A DNA stretch of 64,000 nt from Desulfovibrio sp. DV (GCF_001936595.1 NZ_MLBG01000002.1:79570-143569); one strand, 5' to 3'. Shown: positions 39,024 to 48,920, counted from the stretch's first letter. The notes: generated by a model not told the origin, from the sequence alone. Program-made: numbers and translations.

Positions 39024-40157
39024 ATGAATGCACCAGGAACATTTACCCTCGGTCCCGCCGACGGCCGTGCCCGCACCGGACGCCTGAGTACCGCCCACGG
39101 CGACGTCGAAACCCCGATATTCATGCCCGTCGGCACCCTGGGCACGGTCAAAAGCCTGTGCCCCACCGACCTGCGCGACCTCAAGGCCCAGATTATCCTG
39201 GGTAATACCTACCACCTCTACCTGCGTCCGGGCGACGATCTGATCGCCAGACTGGGCGGCCTGCACAAATTCATGGCCTGGGACGGCCCCATCCTGACCG
39301 ATTCCGGCGGGTTCCAGGTGTTCAGCCTGTCCGGGCTGCGCCAGATCGCCGAGGAAGGCGTGACGTTTGCCTCCCACATAGACGGCTCGCGCCACCTGTT
39401 TTCGCCGGAAAAAGTCATCTCCATCCAACGAAACCTGGGGTCGGACATCATGATGGTTCTGGATGAATGCGTCCCCTACGGCGCGGACCGGGCCTATACC
39501 GAAAAATCACTCGGTCTGACCACCCGTTGGGCCAGACGTTGTCGGGAGGCCCATCCGGCCGGCGACCGGGGCCAACTGCTGTTCGGCATTGTCCAGGGCG
39601 GTTTTTTCAAGGATTTGCGGGCCAAAAGCGCCGAAGAGATCATCGGCGTCGGCTTTGACGGTTACGCCCTGGGTGGTCTGTCCGTGGGCGAAAGCCGCAA
39701 CGAAATGTATGACATATTGGATGACGCGGCCCCCCTGCTCCCGGCTGAGCGGCCCCGCTACCTCATGGGCGTTGGCGCACCGCGCGATCTGCTCGCCGGC
39801 ATGGCCGCCGGCATCGACATGTTCGACTGTGTGCTGCCCACGCGAAATGCCCGAAACGGCACGCTTTTTACGAGCCTTGGCCGGGTCAACATCAAGCGGG
39901 CCGAGTACCGTGACGACGACACGCCCCTTGACCCCAACTGCCCCTGCTACGCCTGCCGGACCTTTTCCAAGGCCTATCTGCGCCATCTCTACATCGCCAA
40001 GGAGCTCCTGTCCTACCGGCTCAACACACTGCACAACCTGACCTTTTTCTCGGTCATGATGGAGCGTGCCAGAGAGGCCATCCGCGAAGGCCGCTTCGCC
40101 GTCTTCCGGGCCGAAATGGAAGCCCTCTACCCCGAAACCGACGAAGGCAAGGCGTAA
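39024..40157 (+). CDS. tgt: Queuine tRNA-ribosyltransferase
   Basis: A 377-residue zinc enzyme that swaps guanine for the queuosine precursor at the wobble base of GUN tRNAs. Motifs: [11 protein letters not shown], the catalytic Asp region [36 protein letters not shown] and the zinc site [17 protein letters not shown]. The ATG at 39024 gives the normal start [10 protein letters not shown]; an in-frame ATG at 38982 would lie upstream of the likely promoter boxes. The gene ends just before repeat copy B. Confidence 0.95.
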   Translation: MNAPGTFTLGPADGRARTGRLSTAHGDVETPIFMPVGTLGTVKSLCPTDLRDLKAQIILGNTYHLYLRPGDDLIARLGGLHKFMAWDGPILTDSGGFQVFSLSGLRQIAEEGVTFASHIDGSRHLFSPEKVISIQRNLGSDIMMVLDECVPYGADRAYTEKSLGLTTRWARRCREAHPAGDRGQLLFGIVQGGFFKDLRAKSAEEIIGVGFDGYALGGLSVGESRNEMYDILDDAAPLLPAERPRYLMGVGAPRDLLAGMAAGIDMFDCVLPTRNARNGTLFTSLGRVNIKRAEYRDDDTPLDPNCPCYACRTFSKAYLRHLYIAKELLSYRLNTLHNLTFFSVMMERAREAIREGRFAVFRAEMEALYPETDEGKA

Positions 40158-40177
40158 TCCTTCGTTTTGTTATTTCT

Positions 40178-40236
40178 CCCATTGAGGGGTCCGGGGGGAT
40201 CATCCCCCCGGCCGCCGGAGGCGTTCTTCCTCTTCC
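40178..40236 (+). repeat. Dispersed intergenic hairpin repeat, copy B
   Basis: A GAGGGGTCCG left part, the hairpin GGGGGG (40193-40198)-ATCAT-CCCCCC (40204-40209), the invariant right part GGCCGCCGGAGGC (40210-40222) and a TTCTTCCTCTTCCC tail. It lies between the convergent tgt and DUF255 genes. Confidence 0.82.
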
Positions 40237-40247
40237 CGTACCAGCCT

Positions 40248-42335
40248 TTACACCCCCAAGAGTTCCAGCATCCTCACCACATCCGCTGTCGGCGGCTGGC
40301 AGGAGCCGCCCCGGCAGACATGGGCCGCGGCCCGGCCGTCCAGGGGCAGTTGGTAGCGGGTAAACGGGGCAAGTTCCACGATGTCCGGCTCGGCTTCGTC
40401 CGGGCGCAGCACCACCGCCGTTTCCGGCAGATAGCGCGAGAAGACGGCCCGGGCCAGGGCGTGGGTGTCCGGGCTGTCCGGGTCGCCGGCAATGGTCACT
40501 TCCGAGGCCTTGGCCAGCATCTGGGACAGGCCGCACAGGAAAAAGGCATGGCCCGAGGCATGGTCGGCCAGACGCGGGGCCATGGCCCGGGCCAGGGCGG
40601 CGGCGCTTTCCGTAAAGGCCGTGTGGCCGGTCAGGCGATAGAGCGTGGTCAGGACAAAAAAGGCCACGCTGTTGCCTGAGGGAATGGCGGCGTCGTAAAA
40701 GATTTTCTGGCGCAGGAGCAGCGCCTCGCCGTCGTCGGGCGTCAGGAAAAAGCCCCCTTCCCCGGCATCGGCAAAATGATCGAGCAGCGTCCGGGCCAGG
40801 ATGACGGCCTGCCGCAGATAGGCCGTATCAAAGACCGTCTGATAGAGTTCGGTCAGTCCCCAGGCCAGGAAGGCGTAGTCGTCGAGCATCCCGGGGATGG
40901 CGGCCTCGCCGTCGCGCAGGCGGTGGAGCAGCCGCCCTTGCGGCAACCCGAGACGGGCCAGGATGCCGTCGGCGGCCCGGCGTGCCCGGCCGGCCAGTTC
41001 CTCGTCGTCAAAAGCCCGGGCCGCCTTGGCCAGGGCGGCGATCATCAGGCCGTTTATGTCGGTGAGCACCTTGTCGTCGCAAAGGGGGCGCACCCGTTTT
41101 TCCCGGGCGGCCAGCAGGACCAGCCGGCAACGTTCCAGCCGTTCGGCCAGGGGGGCGGCATCCAGGCCGGCCTTGGCCGCTGTCGATCCGAGGGCAGCCG
41201 GCTGAAAGAGGATGTTGCCGCCGGTTTGTTCGCCCGTGGCCTCGTCATGGCTGTTGCCGTCTTCGGTAGCCCCATAGGCGGCCATGAAAAGGGCCGCGTC
41301 TTCGCCCAGCAGTTCGCGAAGTTCGGCAGCGCTCCAAAGATAGAATTTCCCCTCGACTCCTTCGCTGTCGGCATCCTCGGCACTGTAAAAAAGACCGTCC
41401 GGGCTGGTCAGGTCGCGGCGGACATACTCGAAAATCTCCAGGGCGGTCTCTTTGAAGGACGCCTCACCCGTGGCCAGAAACGCCTCGGTGTAGGCCATGG
41501 CGGCCAGGGCCTGGTCGTAGAGCATCTTCTCAAAATGCGGCAGAAACCAGCGGGCGTCGGTGGCGTAGCGGTGCAGCCCAAAGCCCACCTGATCGTAGAC
41601 TCCGCCCTGGCGCATGGCCTTGAGGCTGGCCCGGACCATGGCCAGACAATCGGGTGCGCCGGTACGGCGGTACTCGCGCAGCAAAAAGAGCAGATTGTGC
41701 GGCGAGGGAAATTTCGGCGCCCCGCCAAAGCCGCCGTTTTCGACGTCAAAAATAGCCGTCAACTGGGCTTTGCCCGACTCCAGGTCGCTTTCGGTCGGTT
41801 CGGCCGAAGCGCTGCCGGCCCCTGTCATCTGGTCGCGCACGGCCTCGAGAATCTGGGTGGCGTTGCCGATGACCGCCTGCCGGTTGCTCTTCCAGGCCAT
41901 GTGCACCCGCTGCAGCAACTCCCGCAGCCCGGTGCGGCCGTAGCCAGATTCCTTGGGGAAATAGGTGCCGGCGAAAAAGGGCTGGCCGTCCGGGGTCAGA
42001 AATACGGTCAGCGGCCAGCCGCCCCGGCCGGTCAGGGCCTGGCAAAAGGCCATATAGAGCGAGTCGAGGTCCGGGCGCTCCTCGCGGTCCACCTTGACGG
42101 CCACCACCGTGGCCCGAAGGAGCGCGGCGATGTCCTCGTCCTCAAAGGATTCACGCTCCATCACATGGCACCAGTGGCAGGTGGAATAGCCGATGGAGAG
42201 AAAGATCGGCTTGTCTTCGCTGCGGGCCAGGGCAAAAGCCTCTTCCCCCCACGGATGCCAGTCCACCGGGTTATGGGCGTGCTGCTCAAGATAGGGGCTT
42301 TTCTCGTGGATAAGGCGGTTTGGCGTACGGTCCAT
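40248..42335 (-). CDS. Thioredoxin-domain DUF255 protein, YyaL/spermatogenesis-associated 20-like
   Basis: A 695-residue protein. It begins with [25 protein letters not shown], the DUF255 signature, followed by a thioredoxin-like fold whose CxxC is C53 and C56 in [10 protein letters not shown]. The rest (about 180-695) is an alpha/alpha-barrel similar to N-acylglucosamine epimerase-type glycosidases. Members are widespread but have no settled function. The ATG at 42335 has GGAGG upstream; an in-frame start at 42413 lies in the spacer. No linked genes. Confidence 0.9.
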   Translation of the reverse strand: MDRTPNRLIHEKSPYLEQHAHNPVDWHPWGEEAFALARSEDKPIFLSIGYSTCHWCHVMERESFEDEDIAALLRATVVAVKVDREERPDLDSLYMAFCQALTGRGGWPLTVFLTPDGQPFFAGTYFPKESGYGRTGLRELLQRVHMAWKSNRQAVIGNATQILEAVRDQMTGAGSASAEPTESDLESGKAQLTAIFDVENGGFGGAPKFPSPHNLLFLLREYRRTGAPDCLAMVRASLKAMRQGGVYDQVGFGLHRYATDARWFLPHFEKMLYDQALAAMAYTEAFLATGEASFKETALEIFEYVRRDLTSPDGLFYSAEDADSEGVEGKFYLWSAAELRELLGEDAALFMAAYGATEDGNSHDEATGEQTGGNILFQPAALGSTAAKAGLDAAPLAERLERCRLVLLAAREKRVRPLCDDKVLTDINGLMIAALAKAARAFDDEELAGRARRAADGILARLGLPQGRLLHRLRDGEAAIPGMLDDYAFLAWGLTELYQTVFDTAYLRQAVILARTLLDHFADAGEGGFFLTPDDGEALLLRQKIFYDAAIPSGNSVAFFVLTTLYRLTGHTAFTESAAALARAMAPRLADHASGHAFFLCGLSQMLAKASEVTIAGDPDSPDTHALARAVFSRYLPETAVVLRPDEAEPDIVELAPFTRYQLPLDGRAAAHVCRGGSCQPPTADVVRMLELLGV

Positions 42336-42488
42336 GGCGTCCTCCGGGTTTCTGTGTACCAGCAGGCGAGGGTTTTGCAACCTGTTCGGCAATTGTTCCT
42401 CCCCGGTTGCCATCAGCTGCCATCTGGTGCATAGCCTTGGGCAGCCTCAGACACTTGTGTCAACCGTATCAGACCCCAGGAGAAGCCC

Positions 42489-43007
42489 ATGCAAGCCAAA
42501 AAAGCCCTCATCATATCTGCCGACGACTTTGAGGACAGCGAACTGCTCTACCCGCTCTATCGGTTGCGCGAAGCGGGATTTGTCGTGGACATCGCCGCTC
42601 CGGCCGCCGGCCCCATCACCGGTAAACACGGCTACGCCGTGACCGCCAATCTGGCCGTGGACGCCGTGGAATCAGCCGGTTCCTGCGGCTACACCCTGCT
42701 TGTCCTGCCCGGCGGCAAGGCCCCGGCCACCCTGCGCACCCTGCCCAAGGTCATCGACATCGTGACGGATTTTGCCTCCTCCGGCATCCCCACCGCCGCC
42801 ATCTGCCATGGTCCGCAGCTCCTGGTCACGGCCCGGCTGCTTCGCGGCAAGCACGCCACCTGCTACAAAACCGTGGCCGACGAACTCAAGGAAGCCGGTG
42901 CACTCTATGAAGACGCCCCTGTGGTGGTGGACGGACCGCTTGTCACCTCGCGCATTCCGGACGATCTGCCCGATTTCATGCGCGAAGTCATGAAAATGGT
43001 CGGCTAG
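42489..43007 (+). CDS. DJ-1/PfpI family protein
   Basis: A 172-residue protein with the nucleophile elbow AAICHGPQLL (Cys106) and the acidic residue in DFEDSELLYP near the N-terminus, as in PfpI/YhbO-type proteins. These act as proteases, deglycases or chaperones; the exact activity is debated for the family and cannot be read here. Length is normal. A good AGGAGAAG ribosome site lies before the ATG. Confidence 0.9.
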   Translation: MQAKKALIISADDFEDSELLYPLYRLREAGFVVDIAAPAAGPITGKHGYAVTANLAVDAVESAGSCGYTLLVLPGGKAPATLRTLPKVIDIVTDFASSGIPTAAICHGPQLLVTARLLRGKHATCYKTVADELKEAGALYEDAPVVVDGPLVTSRIPDDLPDFMREVMKMVG

Positions 43008-43084
43008 ACGCCCTCCCCGGTTGCTTCCGGCCTCCGGGCACGGTACTGGCTGCCGTGTCCCGGATGCCGGAGGTAGGCCTCGCC

Positions 43085-44014
43085 ATGTCCCACAGTGTTT
43101 TCCTTTCCCGCCTTGACCACTACGACGATCCCGGCCTTGACGCCGCCGTGGCTGCCCTGCTGGACCGGGCCGGCTGCCCGGCCGGTCGCGGCAGCCGGGT
43201 GCTGGTCAAACCCAATCTGGTCGCTCCGCGCAATACCGCCCTGTCCTGCACCAGCCCGGCCGTGGTGCGGGCCATCTGCCTCTTTCTGCTGGACAAAGGG
43301 GCGCAGGTGACCGTGGCCGACTCGCCGGCTTTTGGCACCGGACGCATCATGGCCCGGCTGGCCGGCCTCACCGACGCCCTGGCCGATCTGCCCGTGGCCG
43401 TGTGCAACCTGGACAATCCCCGGGCCATCGCATTGGCCGGCGGCGGCAGCATCGGTGTGTCCCGGCTGGCCCTTGAGGCCGACCACATCGTCAACGCCGC
43501 CCGGCTCAAATGCCATGACCAGATGGGCCTGACCCTGGCGGTCAAAAACTGTTTCGGCTGTGTCTGCGGTTTTCGCAAATCCGTAGCCCACCAGACCCTT
43601 GGCAAGGACGATAGGCGTTTTGCCGGCATGATCCTCGACGTGCTGGCCGCCCTGCCGCCGTCCACCTCCCTTCTGGACGGGGTGGTGGCCATGCACAAGG
43701 CCGGCCCGGTCGGCGGCGACTCTTTTGTCCTGGGCCTTCTCGGCGCAGCGGCCAATCCCGTGGCCCTGGACACGGCCATCTACACCCGCCTGGGGCTTGC
43801 CCCGGACCGGATTCCCTTGTGGCAGGCGGCCCGGGAGCGCGGCCTGCCCGGGAGCGATGCCGCTACTATCGATTATCCGCTGTGTGCGCCGGGCGATTTT
43901 GCAACCGAGGGCTTTGTGGTCAACCCGCGGCTTGCCCCCCTGGCTTTTGAAACCGGCCGGTTTCTCCGGGGACGGTGGCGAAGCCTGTTGGTCACCCTTG
44001 GCCGGGGGCGTTGA
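43085..44014 (+). CDS. DUF362 domain protein
   Basis: A 309-residue protein of the DUF362 family, with VLVKPNLVAPRNTALSCTSP near the N-terminus and VNAARLKCHDQMGLTLAVKNCFGCV in the middle. DUF362 proteins are frequent in anaerobes and often carry or partner ferredoxin domains; this copy has no ferredoxin part and few cysteines. Its function is unknown. The ATG at 43085 gives the family N-terminus; the ATG-like start 10 codons earlier is less likely. It ends 31 bases before hypF. Confidence 0.87.
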   Translation: MSHSVFLSRLDHYDDPGLDAAVAALLDRAGCPAGRGSRVLVKPNLVAPRNTALSCTSPAVVRAICLFLLDKGAQVTVADSPAFGTGRIMARLAGLTDALADLPVAVCNLDNPRAIALAGGGSIGVSRLALEADHIVNAARLKCHDQMGLTLAVKNCFGCVCGFRKSVAHQTLGKDDRRFAGMILDVLAALPPSTSLLDGVVAMHKAGPVGGDSFVLGLLGAAANPVALDTAIYTRLGLAPDRIPLWQAARERGLPGSDAATIDYPLCAPGDFATEGFVVNPRLAPLAFETGRFLRGRWRSLLVTLGRGR

Positions 44015-44045
44015 CACGGCGGCAAAGCCCGATACCCTGCCGGAC

Positions 44046-46376
44046 ATGCCAAATGTCATGCGATGGCGTCATGTGGTGGCCGGCCAGGTTCAGGGGGTGG
44101 GCTTTCGCCCCTTTTGTCTATCGTCTCGCCCGGGAACTGTGTTTGTCCGGCTGGGTGCAAAACGCGCCCGAGGGCGTGGTCATCGAAGTGGAAGGGCCGG
44201 CCGGGGCCGTGACGGCTTTCGGACAGCGCCTGCCGGCCGAGATTCCCCCCCTGGCCAGACTCCTCTCGCATTCGGCGATCGAGACGCCGGCTATCGGGGA
44301 TGCCGGCTTTCATATCCTAAAGAGCGCTCCGGGTGCCGGCCACGAAGTGCTGATCAGCCCGGACACGGCCACCTGCCCGGATTGTCTGGCCGACATGGCT
44401 GATCCGCTTGGCCGCCGCTACCGCTACCCGTTCACCAACTGCACCAACTGCGGCCCGCGCTACACCATTACCCGCCGCGTTCCCTACGACCGGGCAACCA
44501 CCTCCATGGCCTGCTTCCCCCTGTGTCCGGCCTGCGCCGCCGAATACGGCGACCCGGCCGATCGGCGCTTTCATGCCCAGCCCAACGCCTGTGTGGCTTG
44601 CGGACCGGCTTTGTGGCTGGTCGACCGGCAAGGCGAGGTCCTGGCCCGGGGTGAGGCGGCCATAACGGCCCTGGCCGGGGCCCTGGCCTGGGGGAAGATT
44701 GCCGCGGTCAAGGGCCTGGGCGGCTTTCATCTGGTCGCGAGCGCCACTGACAGCGCCGCCGTGGCCGAACTGCGCCGCCGCAAGCATCGCCCCACCAAGG
44801 CCCTGGCCGTCATGGTGGCGGATCTGGCCGGTGCCGCGCGCCTGGGGCGGGTGGAGGCTGCGGCCGGGGAGCTGCTCACCGGGGCGGTGCGGCCCATCTG
44901 CCTGCTGCCGGCCCATCCGGACAACGGCCTGGCTCCGGAAATTGCTCCGGATGTCGGGGAAATCGGGGTCATGCTGCCCTATACGCCGCTTCACCATCTT
45001 TTACTGGCCGATTATGCCGCAGCCCTTGGCCCGGGCACCCTGCCGGCCCTGGTCATGACCTCGGGTAACCTCGGCGGCGACCCCATTTGCCTGGGCAACC
45101 GCGAGGCGCTTTCCCGCTTGGCCGGCATAGCCGATGTCTGGCTGCTCCATACCCGGGACATTTTGGTGCGCACCGACGACTCGGTGGTGCGGCCCTTGGA
45201 GGCGGCGGCAGCGGAGCATGTGGGCGCGCCGGCCATGTTCCTTCGCCGGGCGCGGGGCTATGTCCCCTCACCGGTGGCCCTGGCCCGGTCCGGTCCGCCG
45301 GTGGTCGGCCTTGGGCCGATGCTCAAGGCCACCGTCTGCCTGACCAAGGGCGACCAGGCCTTTGTCAGCCAGCATATCGGCGACCTGGAAAACCTCAAGA
45401 CCATGGAGTTTTACCGGGAGACTCTGGAGCATCTCCTCGGCGTGCTTGGCGTCTCGCCCGAGCTTTGCGTGGCCGATCTCCATCCGGATTATCCGAGTAC
45501 CCAATTCGCCCTGGAGCAGGACCGTTGGCCGGTTGTGCGCCTGCAGCACCATGTCGCCCACATCCACGCCGTCCTGGCCGAGCACCGGATGCACGAACCG
45601 GTTCTCGGCCTGGCCCTGGACGGCACCGGCCTTGGGGACGACGGAACGCTGTGGGGCGGCGAATGCCTGCTGGTCGATCCGAGGCAGGGCACCCATCGGC
45701 GACTGGCCCATTTTGCGCCCATGGCCTTACCCGGCGGGGATGCGGCTGTACGGGAACCCTGGCGGATCGCCCAGGCCTGTCTGTTCGCCCTGGGCCGCGA
45801 CACAGAGTCCGGTGCAAACTGGCCGTGGCTTGCGGTGTACGGCAACGCCTCGAAACTGGTCGGACAAATGTTGCGCCAGGGCCTCAACTGCCCGACGACC
45901 ACCAGTTGCGGCCGGCTCTTTGACGCCGTGGCCGCCGTCATCGGCCTGTGCCCGGCCATCGACTACGAGGGCCAGGCGGCCATCCGGCTGGAGCGCGTCC
46001 AGGATCTGGCCGAAACCCGGCCCTATGCCTGCCCGGTCGATTTGACGGCCGATCCGGCCAGGCTGGATACCCTGACCCTGTTTGCCCAGGCGGCCGAAGA
46101 TGCCGGACGCGGCGTTGCGGCCGGGCGCATTGCCCGCCGCTTCCATCTGGGACTCATTTCCGGCCTTGCGGCCCTGGCCCGGGCCATGGCCAAGGCCACG
46201 GGCTGCGCACGGTGGCCCTGAGCGGCGGGGTGTTGCAAAACCGCACCCTGGCTGTTTCCCTGCCACAGGCCCTGCGGGAGAATGGGTTGCATCCGCTCTC
46301 CCACCTCCGGCTGCCGTCCAATGACGGCTGTATCAGCCTGGGGCAGGCGGCCTACGGTTCCATTAATATTCGATAG
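44046..46376 (+). pseudogene. hypF: Carbamoyltransferase HypF, two frameshifts
   Basis: Three joined frames encode one HypF of about 776 residues, which makes the cyanide ligand precursor for [NiFe] hydrogenases. Part 1 (44046 to about 44115) has the acylphosphatase start GQVQGVGFRPF. Part 2 (to about 46205) has WVQNAPEGVVIEVEG, zinc fingers CPDC/CTNCG and CPAC/CVACG, a YrdC-like domain and the Kae1-like domain with QHHVAHIHAV and LDGTGLGDDGTLWGGE. Part 3 (about 46200-46376) has LRTVALSGGVLQNRTL and NDGCISLGQAAYG. The first break is an extra T in TTTT (44112-44115); the second is a missing base at GGGCTG (about 46203). Both could be sequence errors, since all motifs are intact. Confidence 0.87.
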
Positions 46377-46436
46377 AAAATTTCTATAGAATTCTTGATT
46401 TGTAGGGAATATTAAATTCTATTAAAATAGTATAAT
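46374..46436. repeat. Cluster of short AT-rich palindromes after hypF
   Basis: Within about 60 bases lie TAGAAAATTTCTA (46374-46386, overlapping the hypF stop), AGAATTCT (46388-46395), GAATATTAAATTC and CTATTAAAATAG (46419-46430), followed by TATAAT (46431-46436). GC content falls sharply here compared with the flanking genes. No ribosome site or gene is close downstream on either strand. Confidence 0.6.
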
Positions 46437-46797
46437 ATCGTTGACAGGCCTGTTGCCGGCGCGTAGGCATCTTCGCGCATGGCAATTTCGCTCTTCTCCG
46501 TCGCCTGCGGTCCGCTGTCGCAGGCCGGTCTCGGACGGGACAACGGCAAGGCAAGCCGTACACATCCCGGTCAGCCAGCCTCCATCTCCGACCCATCCTT
46601 TTGAAGCGGAGACGACGCTGTCGACAAAAATGTTAATTTTAGCATAAACCGTCTGTTTTCGCTGTCTTGAAGGTGGTTGTGTTGCATCATGCAGTCGGAA
46701 CGTGCAATACTACAGTTCTAAACTTCAATAAATAGGTTCATGTGAATCATTTCCAATGAAATGACATCTGCTATCATATTATGTTGCCGCGCAATTC

Positions 46798-46826
46798 TTG
46801 ACAGCCTTCTGGAAGATGCGTATTCT
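46798..46826 (+). promoter_or_regulatory. Strong sigma-70 promoter upstream of the S24 array
   Basis: A perfect -35 box TTGACA (46798-46803), 17 bases and TATTCT (46821-46826). Transcription would start near 46833, about 244 bases before the first repressor gene, giving a long leader or a separate small RNA. Confidence 0.7.
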
Positions 46827-46943
46827 AAGCCAGTATGATAAGTTGCTTTGTCAGTGCATTGGGTTGATCGCATAGAGTAGAGAGTAAAAATATTCCCGTG
46901 CGATCTCTTTCGTGGGGTGAATTTTTTTACATATTGCTTGTGT

Positions 46944-46956
46944 GTAAATGATTTAC
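46944..46956 (+). promoter_or_regulatory. Palindrome GTAAATGATTTAC, possible repressor operator
   Basis: GTAAAT and ATTTAC around a central G form a perfect palindrome between the promoter at 46798 and the first S24 gene. The TAAAT half-site also occurs before the second and third genes of the array. Confidence 0.45.
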
Positions 46957-47076
46957 TTTTACTACAATTCTCTGGACGGCGACTTATTGACGGCGTTTAT
47001 TGCCATCACCAATGGTGGCGATCTCCTTCTTCTTCGGGCCAGCATTCCCGAATAAATGCATCGCGTTGGAGGCGAC

Positions 47077-47778
47077 ATGAAAAACGAAGAAACGACTCAG
47101 GCTATGATCAACCGCTTTGAAGAAGCCTTTGATCGTATCAAGAAAGCGACAGGGATGCGGACCCAGGTCGAGATCGCAAAACTGCTCGATATCCGCCAGT
47201 CAAGCATTTCCGATGCCAAGCGTCGCCAGTCCATTCCCGACAGTTGGCTCATCAAGCTGTATCAGATCTACAACCTCAATCCCAATTGGGTCCTTGACGG
47301 CGAGGCCCCCCAGTTTCTCGGTGAAAACCGCAGCGGCGCCTTCCTGGTCAAGGAACCCGGCGACGCCTATGGCCGCAAGCCCCGGCACTACCAGATGCCG
47401 GTGTGCTCCATGGCCCGGTCCGAGGGCACTGAAGGCCCCTGGCAGGAGCAGGCCGTCGATTCCCTGAGCGTCCCGGAGCAGTTCCATCGCCCTGGCCTTG
47501 TAGTTGTTCGCATGGACGAAAGCGATATGGAACCGGTCATCCAACGCGGTGCCTATGTCGGCATCGACAAGGACCGCAAGACCATCCGGTCCGGAGCGCT
47601 CTATGCCCTGGACATGCCCATGGAAGGACTCGTCATCAAGAAGATCCTGCACGATGCCGAGAACGCCCGCCTCATTTTGCGCTCGGAAAATCCGAACTTC
47701 ACGGATCAGATCCTGCCGGCCGAAGGTTCTGCCGAACGCATCATCGGTCGGATCGTCTGGGTGATCCAGGCCATTTGA
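47077..47778 (+). CDS. CI-like repressor, HTH plus S24 domain (array member 1)
   Basis: A 233-residue protein. The N-terminal CI-type helix-turn-helix is VEIAKLLDIRQSSISDAKRRQSIPDSWLIKLYQIYNLNPNWVLDG in outline (residues 31-75). A linker and a C-terminal S24/LexA-like domain follow. In the position of the catalytic Ser this copy has Asp150 (DESDMEP), while the Lys is kept (K188 in EGLVIKK), so self-cleavage is unlikely. The ATG at 47077 has GGAGG upstream; an ATG 7 codons earlier is also in frame. It is followed by a strong terminator. No phage genes are near. Confidence 0.88.
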   Translation: MKNEETTQAMINRFEEAFDRIKKATGMRTQVEIAKLLDIRQSSISDAKRRQSIPDSWLIKLYQIYNLNPNWVLDGEAPQFLGENRSGAFLVKEPGDAYGRKPRHYQMPVCSMARSEGTEGPWQEQAVDSLSVPEQFHRPGLVVVRMDESDMEPVIQRGAYVGIDKDRKTIRSGALYALDMPMEGLVIKKILHDAENARLILRSENPNFTDQILPAEGSAERIIGRIVWVIQAI

Positions 47779-47823
47779 CCATTTTCAGACGCAACACGAC
47801 GTCTGTAGAGACCCTCCACAATT

Positions 47824-47858
47824 GGCGCGCGCCTGAGACCCAGGCGTCGCGCCTTTTT
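47824..47858 (+). terminator. Rho-independent terminator after array member 1
   Basis: GGCGCG-CGCCTG pairs with CAGGCG-T-CGCGCC (one bulged base) around AGACC and is followed by TTTTT (47854-47858). Confidence 0.9.
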
Positions 47859-47924
47859 GTCATGCAGAAATTGGCATCCCTGCACACGCAGCCCCTTTCC
47901 ATCCACGGTCCTTCAGGGTATGGA

Positions 47925-47953
47925 TTGACGAAGTCGGTCGCAGATGATATGTA
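47925..47953 (+). promoter_or_regulatory. Promoter of array member 2
   Basis: TTGACG (47925-47930), 17 bases and TATGTA (47948-47953), followed by an AT-rich stretch with TAAAT repeats (47970-47995) and 78 bases before the GTG start. Confidence 0.6.
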
Positions 47954-48030
47954 ATTATTCAAACACTATAGATAAATATCAATAAATAGGTAAACCTCTG
48001 TTTGCCCATCATGCCCGTCCAGGAGGCTGC

Positions 48031-48702
48031 GTGAAGCCAGATACCTTTGAAGATGCGTACGCCAGGATTCAGACAGCGACCCGAGCCAGGACCCAGACTG
48101 AAATCGCCACCATTCTCGGCATCAAGCAATCCAGCATCTCCGACGCCAAAAAGAAAAACACCATCCCCGACGGCTGGCTGGTCACGCTCTACCGCGCCTT
48201 TGCCTTGGAACCGGACTGGATTCTCTACGGCCAGATGCCTGCTTCCCGGCGTGAAGGAGCCGCCCTGCCCGCAGGCGTGCGCGAGAGCGCCGGCGGCTAT
48301 GCCTCCCCTCCCAGCCGGGTCACCGTCTACGCCATGGCCCGCACCGACCCCGAGCGCGGCTGCTGGATACGCGAAGGACAGGAAACCATTCCCCTGCTCG
48401 AATCGCTCAACCGTCCCAATCTGCTCGTGGTCAAAATGGACAACACCAGCATGGAACCCGTCATCCGCCGCAATGCCTACGTCGGCCTGGACTGTGATGA
48501 CACCCGTCTGCGCAGCGGCGAAATCTATGCCCTCGATGTTCCCGGCGAAGGCCTAGTCGTCAAGCGCGTCATCCGGGATCTCGAAAAGCAACGCTTGGCC
48601 ATGTTGGCCGAAAATCCTGCCCATCAGGGCCTGTATCTGCCGCTGGACAACCCCGGGGTCACGACTGTCGGCAAGGCCGTCTGGGTCATCCAGGAACTCT
48701 AA
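48031..48702 (+). CDS. CI-like repressor, HTH plus S24 domain (array member 2)
   Basis: A 223-residue paralog of member 1, with the same helix-turn-helix (TEIATILGIKQSSISDAKKK, residues 23-42). This is the only member with both expected dyad residues: Ser140 (DNTSMEP) and Lys178 (EGLVVKR). An Ala-Gly pair in the linker (A81-G82 in LPAGVRE) could be a cleavage site. It may therefore act as a LexA/CI-type repressor inactivated by RecA after DNA damage. The GTG at 48031 has AGGAGG five bases upstream. It has its own promoter. Confidence 0.88.
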   Translation: MKPDTFEDAYARIQTATRARTQTEIATILGIKQSSISDAKKKNTIPDGWLVTLYRAFALEPDWILYGQMPASRREGAALPAGVRESAGGYASPPSRVTVYAMARTDPERGCWIREGQETIPLLESLNRPNLLVVKMDNTSMEPVIRRNAYVGLDCDDTRLRSGEIYALDVPGEGLVVKRVIRDLEKQRLAMLAENPAHQGLYLPLDNPGVTTVGKAVWVIQEL

Positions 48703-48804
48703 ACGCGCTTCGCCACCTGCTCCACCACCAAGCCGGCCTCTTCCCTGGGCTTCCTGACAGGCCGGGATTTCACGGGTGTACTGGTGGGTAATACAACTGT
48801 TTTA

Positions 48805-48820
48805 TAAATAAATTTATTTA
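48805..48820. promoter_or_regulatory. Perfect 16-base palindrome before array member 3
   Basis: TAAATAAATTTATTTA is its own reverse complement and lies in an AT-rich stretch of the 218-base gap between members 2 and 3. It is a strong operator candidate for one of the array repressors. Confidence 0.5.
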
Positions 48821-48920
48821 CAATTAAATATAGACATCGTACTCCCTGCACTGTCTTCGCACCCGCTGACGATCCCGCGTCAGAGGAGATTCATATGCAG
48901 CCAGGCTCAGGGATACGACC

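Larger units (their letters stand above)
46377..47076. other. 700-base low-GC intergenic region before the S24 array
   Basis: No supported gene. A GC-rich island at about 46450-46610 contains a nested hairpin (CCTGCG at 46504 with CGCAGG at 46519, flanked by CCGTC/GACGG). The rest is AT-rich and holds a strong promoter (46798-46826) and a palindrome (46944-46956). The short frames at 46384-46596 (minus) and 46441-46647 (plus) show no family resemblance. An unrecognised small RNA is possible. Confidence 0.55.

Noticed and set aside
40776..42434. 552-codon plus-strand open frame opposite the DUF255 gene
   Set aside because: Antisense shadow of a gene with clear catalytic motifs; no ribosome site or family match.
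43008..43084. Nested hairpins between the DJ-1 and DUF362 genes
   Set aside because: Imperfect GC-rich pairing without a T run; expected by chance in DNA of this composition.
46384..46647. Short frames on both strands in the spacer after hypF
   Set aside because: Arg/Pro-rich or random-looking translations, no ribosome-binding site, and the start of one lies in the AT-rich palindromes.
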